NCBI GenBank assembly: GCA_934271715.1
Contig: CAKQRZ010000015.1
Location: forward strand, 1-34,686
Direction of reading: 5' to 3'
Source: an uncultured Alphaproteobacteria bacterium
GTDB taxonomy: Bacteria; Pseudomonadota; Alphaproteobacteria; RF32; CAG-239
DNA length: 34,686 nt
In this document: piece by piece, positions 7,404 to 14,621 of the stretch
Layout of the letters: the number at the start of each line of letters is the position of its first letter
Numbering within the stretch: position 1 is the stretch's first letter
Translations under genes and position numbers: made by a program
The notes under the pieces: model-generated
What the model saw: only the letters and a program-made list of their open reading frames with translations
The model's database searches: none
Told to the model about the DNA's origin: nothing

Positions 7404-7808
7404 ATGGATGAAAAAGAATATTTTGCCGCCTATCAGAGCTTTGTTGACGGCGTGACCTCCGAAACAGCAAAGAATGATGAAGTTTTTGCGCAGAATTTTG
7501 CCAAGCTTTCCCAACAGCTGAACGGCAATTATGCCAGATTAGACCATGCAATTTCCGGACTTTGCGGCGAGGTCGGAGAAGTTGACGATGTGTGGAAAAA
7601 AATCAAATTCATGGGGCTGAATTATACCGATGAAACCCGCGATATGTTTATAAAAGAGCTGGGCGACGTCTGCTGGTATATGTTTCAGGCTTGCTTGGCG
7701 CTGAATATTCCGTTTGAAGAGATTATAAACCGCAATGTTGAAAAGCTGAAAAAGCGCCATCCCAACGGCTATTCTCCGGAATATTTTCATCAGAAAAAAG
7801 GAGCTTAG
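7404..7808 (+). CDS. MazG-like nucleotide pyrophosphohydrolase
   Basis: This 134-residue all-alpha NTP pyrophosphohydrolase has the metal-binding pattern of the family: E56 and E59 in CGEVGEVDD, then E85 and D88 in KELGDVCWYM. Enzymes of this type hydrolyse (d)NTPs to monophosphate and pyrophosphate with Mg2+ and often clear damaged nucleotides. Its length matches single-domain MazG-like proteins rather than the tandem MazG of E. coli. The end (KKRHPNGYSPEYFHQKK) is typical of the subgroup. It sits 2 nt after mutS and 3 nt before the TTG of priA, which supports a shared role in genome maintenance. Confidence 0.85.
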   Translation: MDEKEYFAAYQSFVDGVTSETAKNDEVFAQNFAKLSQQLNGNYARLDHAISGLCGEVGEVDDVWKKIKFMGLNYTDETRDMFIKELGDVCWYMFQACLALNIPFEEIINRNVEKLKKRHPNGYSPEYFHQKKGA

Positions 7809-7811
7809 GCT

Positions 7812-9983
7812 TTGCTGGTCGGAATTTTGCTGCCGCTGCCGTTTAATCAGCCGTTTACCTATAAAACGGAGGAGCCGCTGAAGCTTGGGCAGCTGGTGGA
7901 AGTTCCGTTCGGGCGCGACAAACAAATCGGCGTGGTTTATGAGCTTTCGCCGCAAAATGAGGTGCCGGCTGAAAAGATAAAAAGCATAAGCAAGGTTTAT
8001 GATTTTCCGCCGCTTTCGGAAAAACTGCTGAAATTTATTGCTTGGGTGGCGCGTTACAATATGGCGCCGCTGGGGCTGGTTTTCAAAATGGCAGTAAGCG
8101 TTAAAGCCGCCTTTGAGCCGTCGCCGCTGACGGTGCTGTATAAGCTTTCCGGCAAAACTTTGGCTGAAGCTAAACTTAAAAATTCTGATGCGCGCTGGCA
8201 TGTTATGGATTTGCTGAAGCATGCGCCTTATACCAGACAAGAAATCGCCAAGGGCGCCGGAGTAGGGCAGAGCGTAATAAAAACGCTGATAGACAGCGGC
8301 GTGCTGGAGCCGGTGTATGTGGAAAATAAACGCGAATTTCTGGAGCCGGTCGGAGATTATGTCAAAGTTGATTTAACGGCTGAGCAGCAGCAGGCGGCGG
8401 AATTGCTGTGCCGAAAAGTCGGCAGCGGTTTTTCGGTAACTTTGTTGGACGGCATTACCGGCTCCGGCAAAACGGAAGTATATTTTGAAGCGGTGGCTAA
8501 AACCATAGAAAGCGGCAAGCAGGTGCTTATTCTGGTGCCGGAAATTTCGCTGACAACCCAATGGTTGGAGCGTTTTCAAAAGCGATTCGGCGTGCGTCCG
8601 GCAAATTGGCATTCCGGTCTGAGCTTAAAAGAGCGCGCCGATACTTGGAAAGCCATTGTAGAGGGGCGCGTGAAAGTGATTGTCGGAGCGCGTTCGGCGC
8701 TGTTTTTGCCCTATACGGATTTAGGTCTGATAGTGATTGACGAAAGCCACGACCATTCGTTTAAGCAAGAAGATGTTGTTAATTATCAGGGGCGCGACAT
8801 GGCGATTGTGCGGGCAAAAATAGAACATCTGCCGCTGATTCTTTCTACCGCCACGCCGGATTTGGAAACCATGGTGAATGTGGAAGAAGGCAAGTATGAC
8901 TGTGTAAAGCTTAAAAGCCGCTACGCTAACGCCAGCCTGCCGGATATTAAAATTATAGACCTTAAAAAAGATAAGCCGCAAAAAGGCGAGTGGGGCGTTT
9001 CATGGCTGGCGCCGAGTTTGGTGCAGGCTTTAGCCCAGAATTTGGAACGCCGCGAGCAGTCGGTTTTGTTTTTGAACCGGCGCGGCTATGCTCCGCTGAT
9101 GATTTGCCGCGACTGCGGACACCGCATGCAATGCCCAAGCTGCAGCGCTTGGCTGACTGAGCATAAAAAGGCGCATAAGCTGATGTGCCACCATTGCGGA
9201 TATGTTGAGGAAATTCCCGATGTTTGCCCGCATTGCGGTTCTAAGGACGGTTTAACGGCGTGCGGTCCGGGGGTGGAGCGCGTGGCCGAAGAAGTTAAAC
9301 ATCGGTTTCCGTATGCTAAAACCGAGATACTTTCCAGCGATAACGCCTGTTCTTTTACGGCGGTGTCGCAGATTATCGCCCGTATGGAGCGCCGCGAGAT
9401 TGATATTTTGGTCGGCACGCAGATAATCGCCAAAGGACACCACTTTCCGGATTTGACTTTGGTTGGTATTGTTGACGCCGATTTAGGGCTGATGGGCAGC
9501 GATTTGCGGGCTTCGGAGCAGACTTATCAGCTGCTGTCGCAGGTTTCGGGGCGTGCCGGACGCGGCGAGAAAAAAGGCACGGTGTATCTGCAGACATTAT
9601 ATCCGGAAAACAATGTGCTGAAAGCTTTGCTTAATAATGACCGTGAAAGTTTTATGAGTTTTGAAAAGCAGTCGCGGCAGATGCTGGGATATCCGCCTTA
9701 CGGCAAGCTGGCGGCTTTGATAATTTCCGGCACAGACCAATATACAACCGGCACTGTGGCGGCAGAATTCGGCAAAACCGCGCCGCATACAGACTATGTT
9801 TCGGTATTGGGACCGGCGCCGGCGCCGCTGTTTTTGCTGCGCGACCGCTATCGCTATCGCCTGATGCTGAAAACAGCCAAAAACATCAACATTCAGCAAG
9901 TGTTGATGCAATGGCTGCAAATGGTTAAAGTTCCGGCTTCCGTTAAAGTAGAAGTTGATATAGACCCGTATTCATTTATGTGA
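7812..9983 (+). CDS. priA: Primosomal protein N', replication restart helicase PriA
   Basis: This 723-residue superfamily 2 helicase reloads the replisome at stalled forks. The N-terminal 3'-binding domain begins GILLPLPFNQPFTYK. Walker A is GITGSGKT (214-221). The DEAH box reads DESHD (310-314), where many relatives have DEEHD. Eight zinc-binding cysteines follow as four CxxC pairs (C432/435, C441/444, C459/462, C472/475). The GRAGRG motif completes the helicase core. The start is a TTG at 7812, 9 nt after GGAG at 7799-7802; there is no ATG nearby and the family N terminus begins here. It is the last host gene before the phage block, whose first gene converges on it with no gap. Confidence 0.97.
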   Translation: MLVGILLPLPFNQPFTYKTEEPLKLGQLVEVPFGRDKQIGVVYELSPQNEVPAEKIKSISKVYDFPPLSEKLLKFIAWVARYNMAPLGLVFKMAVSVKAAFEPSPLTVLYKLSGKTLAEAKLKNSDARWHVMDLLKHAPYTRQEIAKGAGVGQSVIKTLIDSGVLEPVYVENKREFLEPVGDYVKVDLTAEQQQAAELLCRKVGSGFSVTLLDGITGSGKTEVYFEAVAKTIESGKQVLILVPEISLTTQWLERFQKRFGVRPANWHSGLSLKERADTWKAIVEGRVKVIVGARSALFLPYTDLGLIVIDESHDHSFKQEDVVNYQGRDMAIVRAKIEHLPLILSTATPDLETMVNVEEGKYDCVKLKSRYANASLPDIKIIDLKKDKPQKGEWGVSWLAPSLVQALAQNLERREQSVLFLNRRGYAPLMICRDCGHRMQCPSCSAWLTEHKKAHKLMCHHCGYVEEIPDVCPHCGSKDGLTACGPGVERVAEEVKHRFPYAKTEILSSDNACSFTAVSQIIARMERREIDILVGTQIIAKGHHFPDLTLVGIVDADLGLMGSDLRASEQTYQLLSQVSGRAGRGEKKGTVYLQTLYPENNVLKALLNNDRESFMSFEKQSRQMLGYPPYGKLAALIISGTDQYTTGTVAAEFGKTAPHTDYVSVLGPAPAPLFLLRDRYRYRLMLKTAKNINIQQVLMQWLQMVKVPASVKVEVDIDPYSFM

Positions 9984-10199
9984 TTAGCGCAGATAAATGC
10001 AGCACAGCAAAATGCTCAGCAGTAAAAGCAGCTGAAAAACGCCGGTGCCTATCACAATGTTTTGATTGCCGATAACGCTGATGCCGGAGTTTTGCGGAAT
10101 AGCTGCGGGAATCGGCGGATTCTTTGGCGCAGAATTATCATTTACCGGGGTGCTTTTCATCAAAATATCCCGAATCTGTTCATCAATATCCATATCCAT
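9984..10199 (-). CDS. Small tail-anchored membrane protein of the repressor operon
   Basis: This 71-residue protein has an acidic N terminus (MDMDIDEQIRDILMK), a Pro/Asn-rich linker and a C-terminal hydrophobic helix (GVFQLLLLLSILLCCIYL), so it is probably anchored in the inner membrane with its N terminus in the cytoplasm. The ATG at 10199 follows AAGGA at good spacing. It lies 30 nt downstream of the repressor in the same direction, so it should be expressed in the lysogen. Genes in this position often exclude superinfecting phages, but nothing in the sequence proves that. Its stop codon touches the stop of priA. I do not recognise the family. Confidence 0.6.
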   Translation of the reverse strand: MDMDIDEQIRDILMKSTPVNDNSAPKNPPIPAAIPQNSGISVIGNQNIVIGTGVFQLLLLLSILLCCIYLR

Positions 10200-10229
10200 T
10201 ATGGTGTAGTCCTTAAAATATGTTATTTT

Positions 10230-10673
10230 TTAGTTTACTTTGCGGAATTCGTCATAAATATCCATATAGTCTTTAATTTTGGCATTGGCGGATTCTATGG
10301 ATTCGTTGCAGATTTTTGAGTAAAGCAGACGAATCAGCTCGGCTTTGTCATGCGGAGACATTTTAGCTTGGCGTCTTTCCAGCCAAGATTCAATATTTTC
10401 AATGACTAGGCATAAAACATCCTGATTTACGGCCGGCGAAAAGCCTGAAGAGACTTTCAGCGGCAAATCAGTCAGCTCCTGTTCATCCACCTTTAACAGG
10501 CGAGCCAGCTTCTGACGTTCTACTTCGCCAAGGCGGCGAGGCGAGCCGTTTTTGATAAATTGTTGAATATACGCAATATTTTTGCCAAGGCTTAAAGATA
10601 CTTTGGCAAAGTTCAAGCCGCGCTCGTTAATTAAGCGGGCGATTTTTTTTCTTATTTCTTCAGTATCATCCAT
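10230..10673 (-). CDS. CI-like HTH (XRE family) phage repressor without peptidase domain
   Basis: In this 147-residue protein an N-terminal XRE helix-turn-helix (about residues 7-65) contains KVSLSLGKNIAYIQQFIKNG and then LARLLKVDEQEL. The C-terminal part (about 85-147) is helical and has no S24 peptidase Ser/Lys dyad, so RecA-stimulated self-cleavage is not expected. A similar helical tail occurs in other short alphaproteobacterial repressors. It is divergent from the phage genes at 10803, with paired promoters and A/T-rich inverted repeats between them, as in a lambda-type immunity region. It most likely silences the late genes in the lysogen. How it would be relieved is not evident. Confidence 0.8.
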   Translation of the reverse strand: MDDTEEIRKKIARLINERGLNFAKVSLSLGKNIAYIQQFIKNGSPRRLGEVERQKLARLLKVDEQELTDLPLKVSSGFSPAVNQDVLCLVIENIESWLERRQAKMSPHDKAELIRLLYSKICNESIESANAKIKDYMDIYDEFRKVN

Positions 10674-10708
10674 TTTAATTTTACCTTTAAAAATTGTTAA
10701 TGTAACGC

Positions 10709-10737
10709 ATTATATAATATATATCTTACAATGTAAA
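10709..10737 (-). promoter_or_regulatory. Repressor promoter
   Basis: On the minus strand, -35 TTTACA (10732-10737), a 17-nt spacer and -10 TATAAT (10709-10714) drive the repressor gene. TTACA-A-TGTAA (10726-10736) is an 11-bp palindrome overlapping the -35 and a possible operator. Confidence 0.6.
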
Positions 10738-10752
10738 ACGATATTTTTCCTA

Positions 10753-10779
10753 TTGACAATATAATAATTATCTTATAAT
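10753..10779 (+). promoter_or_regulatory. Rightward phage promoter with operator-like palindrome
   Basis: TTGACA (10753-10758), a 15-nt spacer and TATAAT (10774-10779) read toward the gene at 10803. AATTAT-CTT-ATAATT (10766-10780) is a palindrome covering the -10, a natural site for repressor binding. The short spacer may make the promoter weak without an activator. Confidence 0.55.
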
Positions 10780-10802
10780 TTCAAGAAAAATAGGAGGATA
10801 AA

Positions 10803-11297
10803 ATGTCAGATGAAGAATATATATCAAAAGAAGAAGCGGTTAAAAAAGGCTATCGCCGGCGCCGCGGAGGCGGTTTATATAAGCTTTCGGTTTTAGAAAA
10901 ATACTATGAAAGCGGCGTGCTGGAGCTGAAAGACAGCCAGTTCAGCGCAGATGACCGTAAAAGAGCAGGCGAGCGGCTTTTAAAAGATTTTTATTTAGGA
11001 AACTATAATAATCTGAAATCGGTTCCGCTTTTAAAAACCAGTTCTAACCGCGCCTGCCGTGAAGACGCTCTGATTTATCAAGAGCGCTATATAAAAGCCA
11101 TGCAAAGTATTCCGGACGAGTTTTGGCCGGCGGTGCGAATCGTCTGCATAGAGGATAAGGAGCTGAAAGCAGATAAGAATATTATCCCGCGCAGCTTATT
11201 GAGCAAACAGATTGTGTATCATCTCAAAAGCTTGCTGGTACTGGGTTTGGAGCGTCTTGTCAAATTTTATTTTCAGAAAAATAAAAAAAGTTCTTGA
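10803..11297 (+). CDS. DUF6456-like protein, possible late-gene regulator
   Basis: This 164-residue, highly basic protein has an N-terminal GYRRRRGGGLYKLSVLEKYYESG segment. The following region matches my memory of the DUF6456 pattern found in alphaproteobacteria: RAGERLLKDFYLG, then ALIYQERYIKAMQSIPDEFWPAVRIVC, then LVLGLERLVKFYF. DUF6456 proteins are presumed DNA-binding regulators. It starts 7 nt after TAGGAGG, is the first gene rightward from the immunity region and is divergent from the repressor, the place where phages keep cro-like or activator genes. A role in turning on the genes that begin at 11427 is inference. A profile search would settle the family. Confidence 0.6.
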   Translation: MSDEEYISKEEAVKKGYRRRRGGGLYKLSVLEKYYESGVLELKDSQFSADDRKRAGERLLKDFYLGNYNNLKSVPLLKTSSNRACREDALIYQERYIKAMQSIPDEFWPAVRIVCIEDKELKADKNIIPRSLLSKQIVYHLKSLLVLGLERLVKFYFQKNKKSS

Positions 11298-11322
11298 CAT
11301 GTGGTCACCTGTGTGCTAATAA
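11294..11322 (+). promoter_or_regulatory. Near-consensus late promoter
   Basis: TTGACA (11294-11299), a 17-nt spacer and TAATAA (11317-11322) begin inside the last codons of the gene at 10803 and fire toward the co-chaperonin and portal genes. Transcription should start near 11329. A terminator-like hairpin lies 40-85 nt downstream. Confidence 0.7.
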
Positions 11323-11367
11323 AATTACTATCATGTAAAATTGTATTCAGATAAAACCTATATTTAA

Positions 11368-11412
11368 AGAGATTGAGCTTTAGATTAAAATCAGCTTAGT
11401 CTCTATTTTTTT
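11368..11412 (+). terminator. Leader terminator or attenuator before the co-chaperonin gene
   Basis: AGAGATTGAGCT (11368-11379) pairs with AGCTTAGTCTCT (11393-11404) in a 12-bp stem with two G-U pairs and a 13-nt loop, followed by ATTTTTTT. The hairpin sits between the promoter at 11294 and the ribosome binding site at 11413-11416. Transcripts would stop after about 85 nt unless it is bypassed, so it is either an attenuator or the end of a small RNA. Confidence 0.65.
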
Positions 11413-11426
11413 GGAGAAATATATAA

Positions 11427-11672
11427 ATGTTAAAAGCTGTTAATGACAGGCTTATTATTAAGCCTGATAAAGTTAAGCACGGCAGAATCATTTTTACAAA
11501 TATTGAAAAAAATATTGTAAATCAGGGTGTTGTGCAAAGCGTGGGCGATAAGGTTACTTGGGCGAAAGCCGGAGACAAAGTTTTGTTTCATTGCTTTGAC
11601 GAGCTGCCTTTGCCACAGGATGACTTGGTTGTTATCCGTGAGAAAAGCCTTTTAGGCAAAATTACAAAATAA
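11427..11672 (+). CDS. Phage GroES-like co-chaperonin
   Basis: This 81-residue protein follows the GroES fold from end to end: AVNDRLIIKP for the first strand, GVVQSVGDKVTWAKAGDKVLF for the core, and VVIREKSLLGKI for the last strand. IIF (residues 21-23) matches the IVL tripeptide that docks GroES on GroEL, but the mobile loop and the roof hairpin are shorter than in the host protein of about 97 residues. Phage T4 gp31 replaces GroES so that its coat protein can fold, and a similar role for the coat at 21438 is a reasonable inference. The gene has its own promoter and leader hairpin upstream and a terminator-like hairpin downstream, so its expression may be set apart from the portal gene. Confidence 0.85.
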   Translation: MLKAVNDRLIIKPDKVKHGRIIFTNIEKNIVNQGVVQSVGDKVTWAKAGDKVLFHCFDELPLPQDDLVVIREKSLLGKITK

Positions 11673-11690
11673 TAAAACTTTTTTTTAAAA

Positions 11691-11723
11691 AACAGGCTGC
11701 GTGATTTTACGGGCCTGTTTTTG
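11691..11723 (+). terminator. Terminator between co-chaperonin and portal genes
   Basis: AACAGGC (11691-11697) pairs with GCCTGTT (11713-11719), loop 15 nt, followed by TTTTG. It should stop part of the transcription ahead of the portal gene. Confidence 0.6.
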
Positions 11724-11737
11724 TTTGGGAGAAAACT

Positions 11738-13474
11738 ATGGAAAAACAAAATAATAGTGAATTATATCAGGAATGGCTTACTAAAATCCGCTCATCGGAA
11801 AAAGCCTACGGCGATTATTATGCGCTGATTGAAGAAATCCGCAAATATTACCGCAATGAACGCAAACGCAACAAGCAGAATATTTTTTGGTCATCGGTAG
11901 AAACTTTGAAGCCTTTTTTATACTTTAAGCAGCCTCAGCCGTTTATTATCCGCGGCAACAAAAAAGCCGATGCGGCAGAAAACACCGCCTGTCAGATTTT
12001 GGAAAAAGCTTTGGATTGGGATATGAAGCAGTTTGATTTTGACAGCGTCATCAAATACGCCCGCAATGATTTTTTGCTTTCCGGCATGGGAATTTTGTGG
12101 GAGCAATATCAGTCCAGCTTTAAGTATATCGGCAATGTGGTGCTGAAAGACAAAGAGCAGGTAACAACGCAATATGTTAATCCGCTTTCTTTTTTGGCGG
12201 ATGTGGATAAAGTCAACGTTTGGGAAGACGTGGAATGGATTGCCCGCAAAACTTTTATGAATGTCAGCGAAATTTACTGCAATTTCGGCGAGGCTTTAGC
12301 CGATTATTTTTGGCAGCATAATTTTACGGATAAAAGCATTTCCGTTTATGAAATCTGGGACAAGAAAACCCGCAAAATTTATTACTTAAGTCCGGAATAT
12401 CCGAATGATTTTCTGCAAATCAATGAAGATACCCTGCATTTGAGCGGATTTTTCCCGTGTCCTAAGCCGATTATGGCGACGCTGACTAATGACGGAATTG
12501 TGCCGGTGCCGGATTATGTTGAAATCAAAAGCCTGCTGGATGAGCTTGACGGCGTTAACAGCCGCATGCGTTTGACTATGCAGGCGCTCAAAGTTTCGGG
12601 CTGCTACGATAATTCTTTTCCGGAGCTTGCCAATATTTTGGATAAGGATGTTACGCTGATAGCCTTAAATGATTTTGAAAAGCTCAAAGATGCGGGCGGC
12701 ATTAAAGGTATTATAGATTTTGCGCCGATTGAACAATATATTGCAACACTGCAGGTTTTGGCGGAGCGTCGGCAGGTGCTGACCGAGGCTATTTATGAAG
12801 TAACCGGCGTCAGCGATATTATGCGCGGTTCTTCTAATGCGCAGGATACGGCCACCGCCGTTGTCAAAAAGACTAACTTCGGCACTCTGCGCAATCAGGA
12901 CCGCCAAAACGACATGCAGCGTTTTTTGAAAGATTTGCTGCGCATTAAAGCCGAGATAATCTGCGAGCAGTTTTCGCCGGAAACTTTGGCTGCGTTTGTT
13001 CCGGATGAAGCGGCGAAAAATCCGGAAACGGTAAAGCAGGCCGTTGAGCTGCTGAAAACTCAAAAACTCCGCGATATGGTGATAGATTTGGAAACCGACG
13101 GCAGTTTTGATATCAATAAGCAGGAAGAAAATATCCTGAAAGTTTTGTCGCATATCAATGAAATGATAGGGCAGGCGTTTGGCCTTGTCTCGCAGCAGCC
13201 GGCGCTTTTGCCTTTATATCGGCAGATGATTGAATCGGCGGCGGCAACGCTGAGCAATGCGCGGCAGTTTGAAAATGTTTTGGAAGAAGCTTTTGATAAA
13301 ATCAGCACGGAACTAAACACTCCGGACGCTCCGTCAACGCCGGCCGAAGACAAAATGCTGGAGCTGCAGAACAAAAAAATGGACCGCGATTTTGTCATTA
13401 AAAAAGAACAAAATCAGCTAAAGCGCGAAGAGCTGGATTTGAAAAAATTTACTGAACTCAACAATATGAAATAA
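11738..13474 (+). CDS. Podovirus-type portal protein
   Basis: This 578-residue protein fits the twelve-subunit ring through which DNA enters and leaves the capsid. The N-terminal half has the pattern of P22-like portals: KQNIFWSSVETLKPFLYFKQP, then KYARNDFLLSGMGILWEQY, then QYVNPLSFLADVDKVNVWEDVEWIA split by short linkers. The middle contains VLTEAIYEVTGVSDIMRG and TAVVKKTNFGTLRNQDRQ-type helices. The C terminus (about 530-578) is a charged coiled coil, like the barrel of P22-type portals. The ATG follows GGGAG. The tail-collar gene starts 12 nt downstream. In most phages the portal gene follows the large terminase; here terminase is 4.4 kb further on. Confidence 0.85.
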   Translation: MEKQNNSELYQEWLTKIRSSEKAYGDYYALIEEIRKYYRNERKRNKQNIFWSSVETLKPFLYFKQPQPFIIRGNKKADAAENTACQILEKALDWDMKQFDFDSVIKYARNDFLLSGMGILWEQYQSSFKYIGNVVLKDKEQVTTQYVNPLSFLADVDKVNVWEDVEWIARKTFMNVSEIYCNFGEALADYFWQHNFTDKSISVYEIWDKKTRKIYYLSPEYPNDFLQINEDTLHLSGFFPCPKPIMATLTNDGIVPVPDYVEIKSLLDELDGVNSRMRLTMQALKVSGCYDNSFPELANILDKDVTLIALNDFEKLKDAGGIKGIIDFAPIEQYIATLQVLAERRQVLTEAIYEVTGVSDIMRGSSNAQDTATAVVKKTNFGTLRNQDRQNDMQRFLKDLLRIKAEIICEQFSPETLAAFVPDEAAKNPETVKQAVELLKTQKLRDMVIDLETDGSFDINKQEENILKVLSHINEMIGQAFGLVSQQPALLPLYRQMIESAAATLSNARQFENVLEEAFDKISTELNTPDAPSTPAEDKMLELQNKKMDRDFVIKKEQNQLKREELDLKKFTELNNMK

Positions 13475-13486
13475 AGGAGAATAACA

Positions 13487-14251
13487 ATGCCTTATGACAG
13501 CAACGGTTTGTTTACCCGCATGCACAGCTGGGAAGACGACCGGAAAAATGAAATAGATATCGTGTCGGACCGGCACGATGAAGAAGATGATAATTTTGCC
13601 GACGGATTAAGCGAGTGTCTTTTAAAAGACGGGCGCGCTCCGATGAAAGGCGAGCTTAAAATGGGCGGCTTTCAAATCCGCAACATGGCGAAAGGCACTA
13701 CGGAAAAAGACGCCGTAAACAAGGAACAGCTTGACGCTGCTGCCAAACAGCAGACCGAGCTTTTGAATGAAGTGTTTGCAGTCGGCGATATAAAAGCGTC
13801 TTTGCAAAAGTCAGACCACGGCAGTTGGTGTTTATGCAACGGGCAGGCAGTCAGCCGCACGGAATACAGCGACTTGTTTGCTTTAATCGGCACAAGTTTC
13901 GGCGCCGGAGACGGTTCGTCCACGTTTAACCTGCCGGATTACCGCGGTAAATTCCTGCGCGGCTTGGGCGGAGATTCGGCTCAGGATATGCAAACCACTC
14001 AGCCGGAAGGTTTGCCGAATATTACAGGTCAAACGCAGGCGCAGGACGGCTATCTGCGCAGTCCGGCGGCAAGCGGGGCTTTTCAGGCGGCGGCAGCCGG
14101 AGGTTCGGCACGCAGCGGCGACGGCGGCAGCAGCGCGGCTTATTTTACGTTTGACGCCAGCCGCAGCAATGCAATTTACGGCGCCAGCAGCCATGTGACT
14201 CCGGTCAATCAGGCGGTTAATTATTTTATTAAGGTAAAAAAGGAGAAGTAG
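13487..14251 (+). CDS. Tail fibre protein with phage tail collar domain
   Basis: In this 254-residue protein the N terminus (MPYDSNGLFTRMHSWEDDRKNEIDI and DGRAPMKGELKMGGFQIRNM) is the virion-attachment module common to many phage fibres. Residues about 98-165 form a tail collar domain (GDIKASLQKSDHGSWCLCNG, then FGAGDGSSTFNLPDYRGKFLRGLGG). The rest is Gly/Ser/Ala-rich and ends in VTPVNQAVNYFIKVKK, the usual close of such fibres. It should bind the host surface. The ATG follows AAGGAG, and the next gene starts 3 nt after its stop. The Gly/Ala-rich segment is a likely site of variation. Confidence 0.85.
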   Translation: MPYDSNGLFTRMHSWEDDRKNEIDIVSDRHDEEDDNFADGLSECLLKDGRAPMKGELKMGGFQIRNMAKGTTEKDAVNKEQLDAAAKQQTELLNEVFAVGDIKASLQKSDHGSWCLCNGQAVSRTEYSDLFALIGTSFGAGDGSSTFNLPDYRGKFLRGLGGDSAQDMQTTQPEGLPNITGQTQAQDGYLRSPAASGAFQAAAAGGSARSGDGGSSAAYFTFDASRSNAIYGASSHVTPVNQAVNYFIKVKKEK

Positions 14252-14254
14252 GCG

Positions 14255-14614
14255 ATGACAGGAAGAATTATTGCAAATTCGTCAGTAATAGAAGTCCGTC
14301 AGGGCGACAGTTTTAAGATAAAGCTGAAATTAGCCGCAAAAAATAAGCAGATAGATTTGTCGGGGCTGAAAATTGTCATGCAGGTGCGGCAGCAAAATGA
14401 CGACGCTTTAGTGTTTCAAAAACAAGCGGAAGCGGTAGATGAAGCCGCCGGTGTTTATATGCTGAGGCTTTCTCCGGCAGAAACTTCCGCGCCGGTCGGA
14501 AATTATAAAACCGATATTCAGCTGGAGCTTCCGGACGGCGGCGTGAATACCATTTTTCCGGCGGATGTCAACAAAATCGGAGTGTTCCGCATAACTCCGC
14601 AGGTAACAAAGTGA
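14255..14614 (+). CDS. Phage baseplate or fibre-associated protein (BppU-like domain)
   Basis: This 119-residue protein is predicted all-beta: VRQGDSFKIKLKLAAKNKQIDLSG, then KIVMQVRQQNDDALVF, then YMLRLSPAET and YKTDIQLELPDGG. This resembles the N-terminal immunoglobulin-like domain of BppU-type baseplate proteins, which hold receptor-binding proteins on the virion. It lies between two fibre genes and is translationally close to both (3 and 7 nt), so it probably joins a fibre to the tail. The resemblance is at pattern level only. Confidence 0.6.
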   Translation: MTGRIIANSSVIEVRQGDSFKIKLKLAAKNKQIDLSGLKIVMQVRQQNDDALVFQKQAEAVDEAAGVYMLRLSPAETSAPVGNYKTDIQLELPDGGVNTIFPADVNKIGVFRITPQVTK

Positions 14615-14621
14615 GGTAAAA

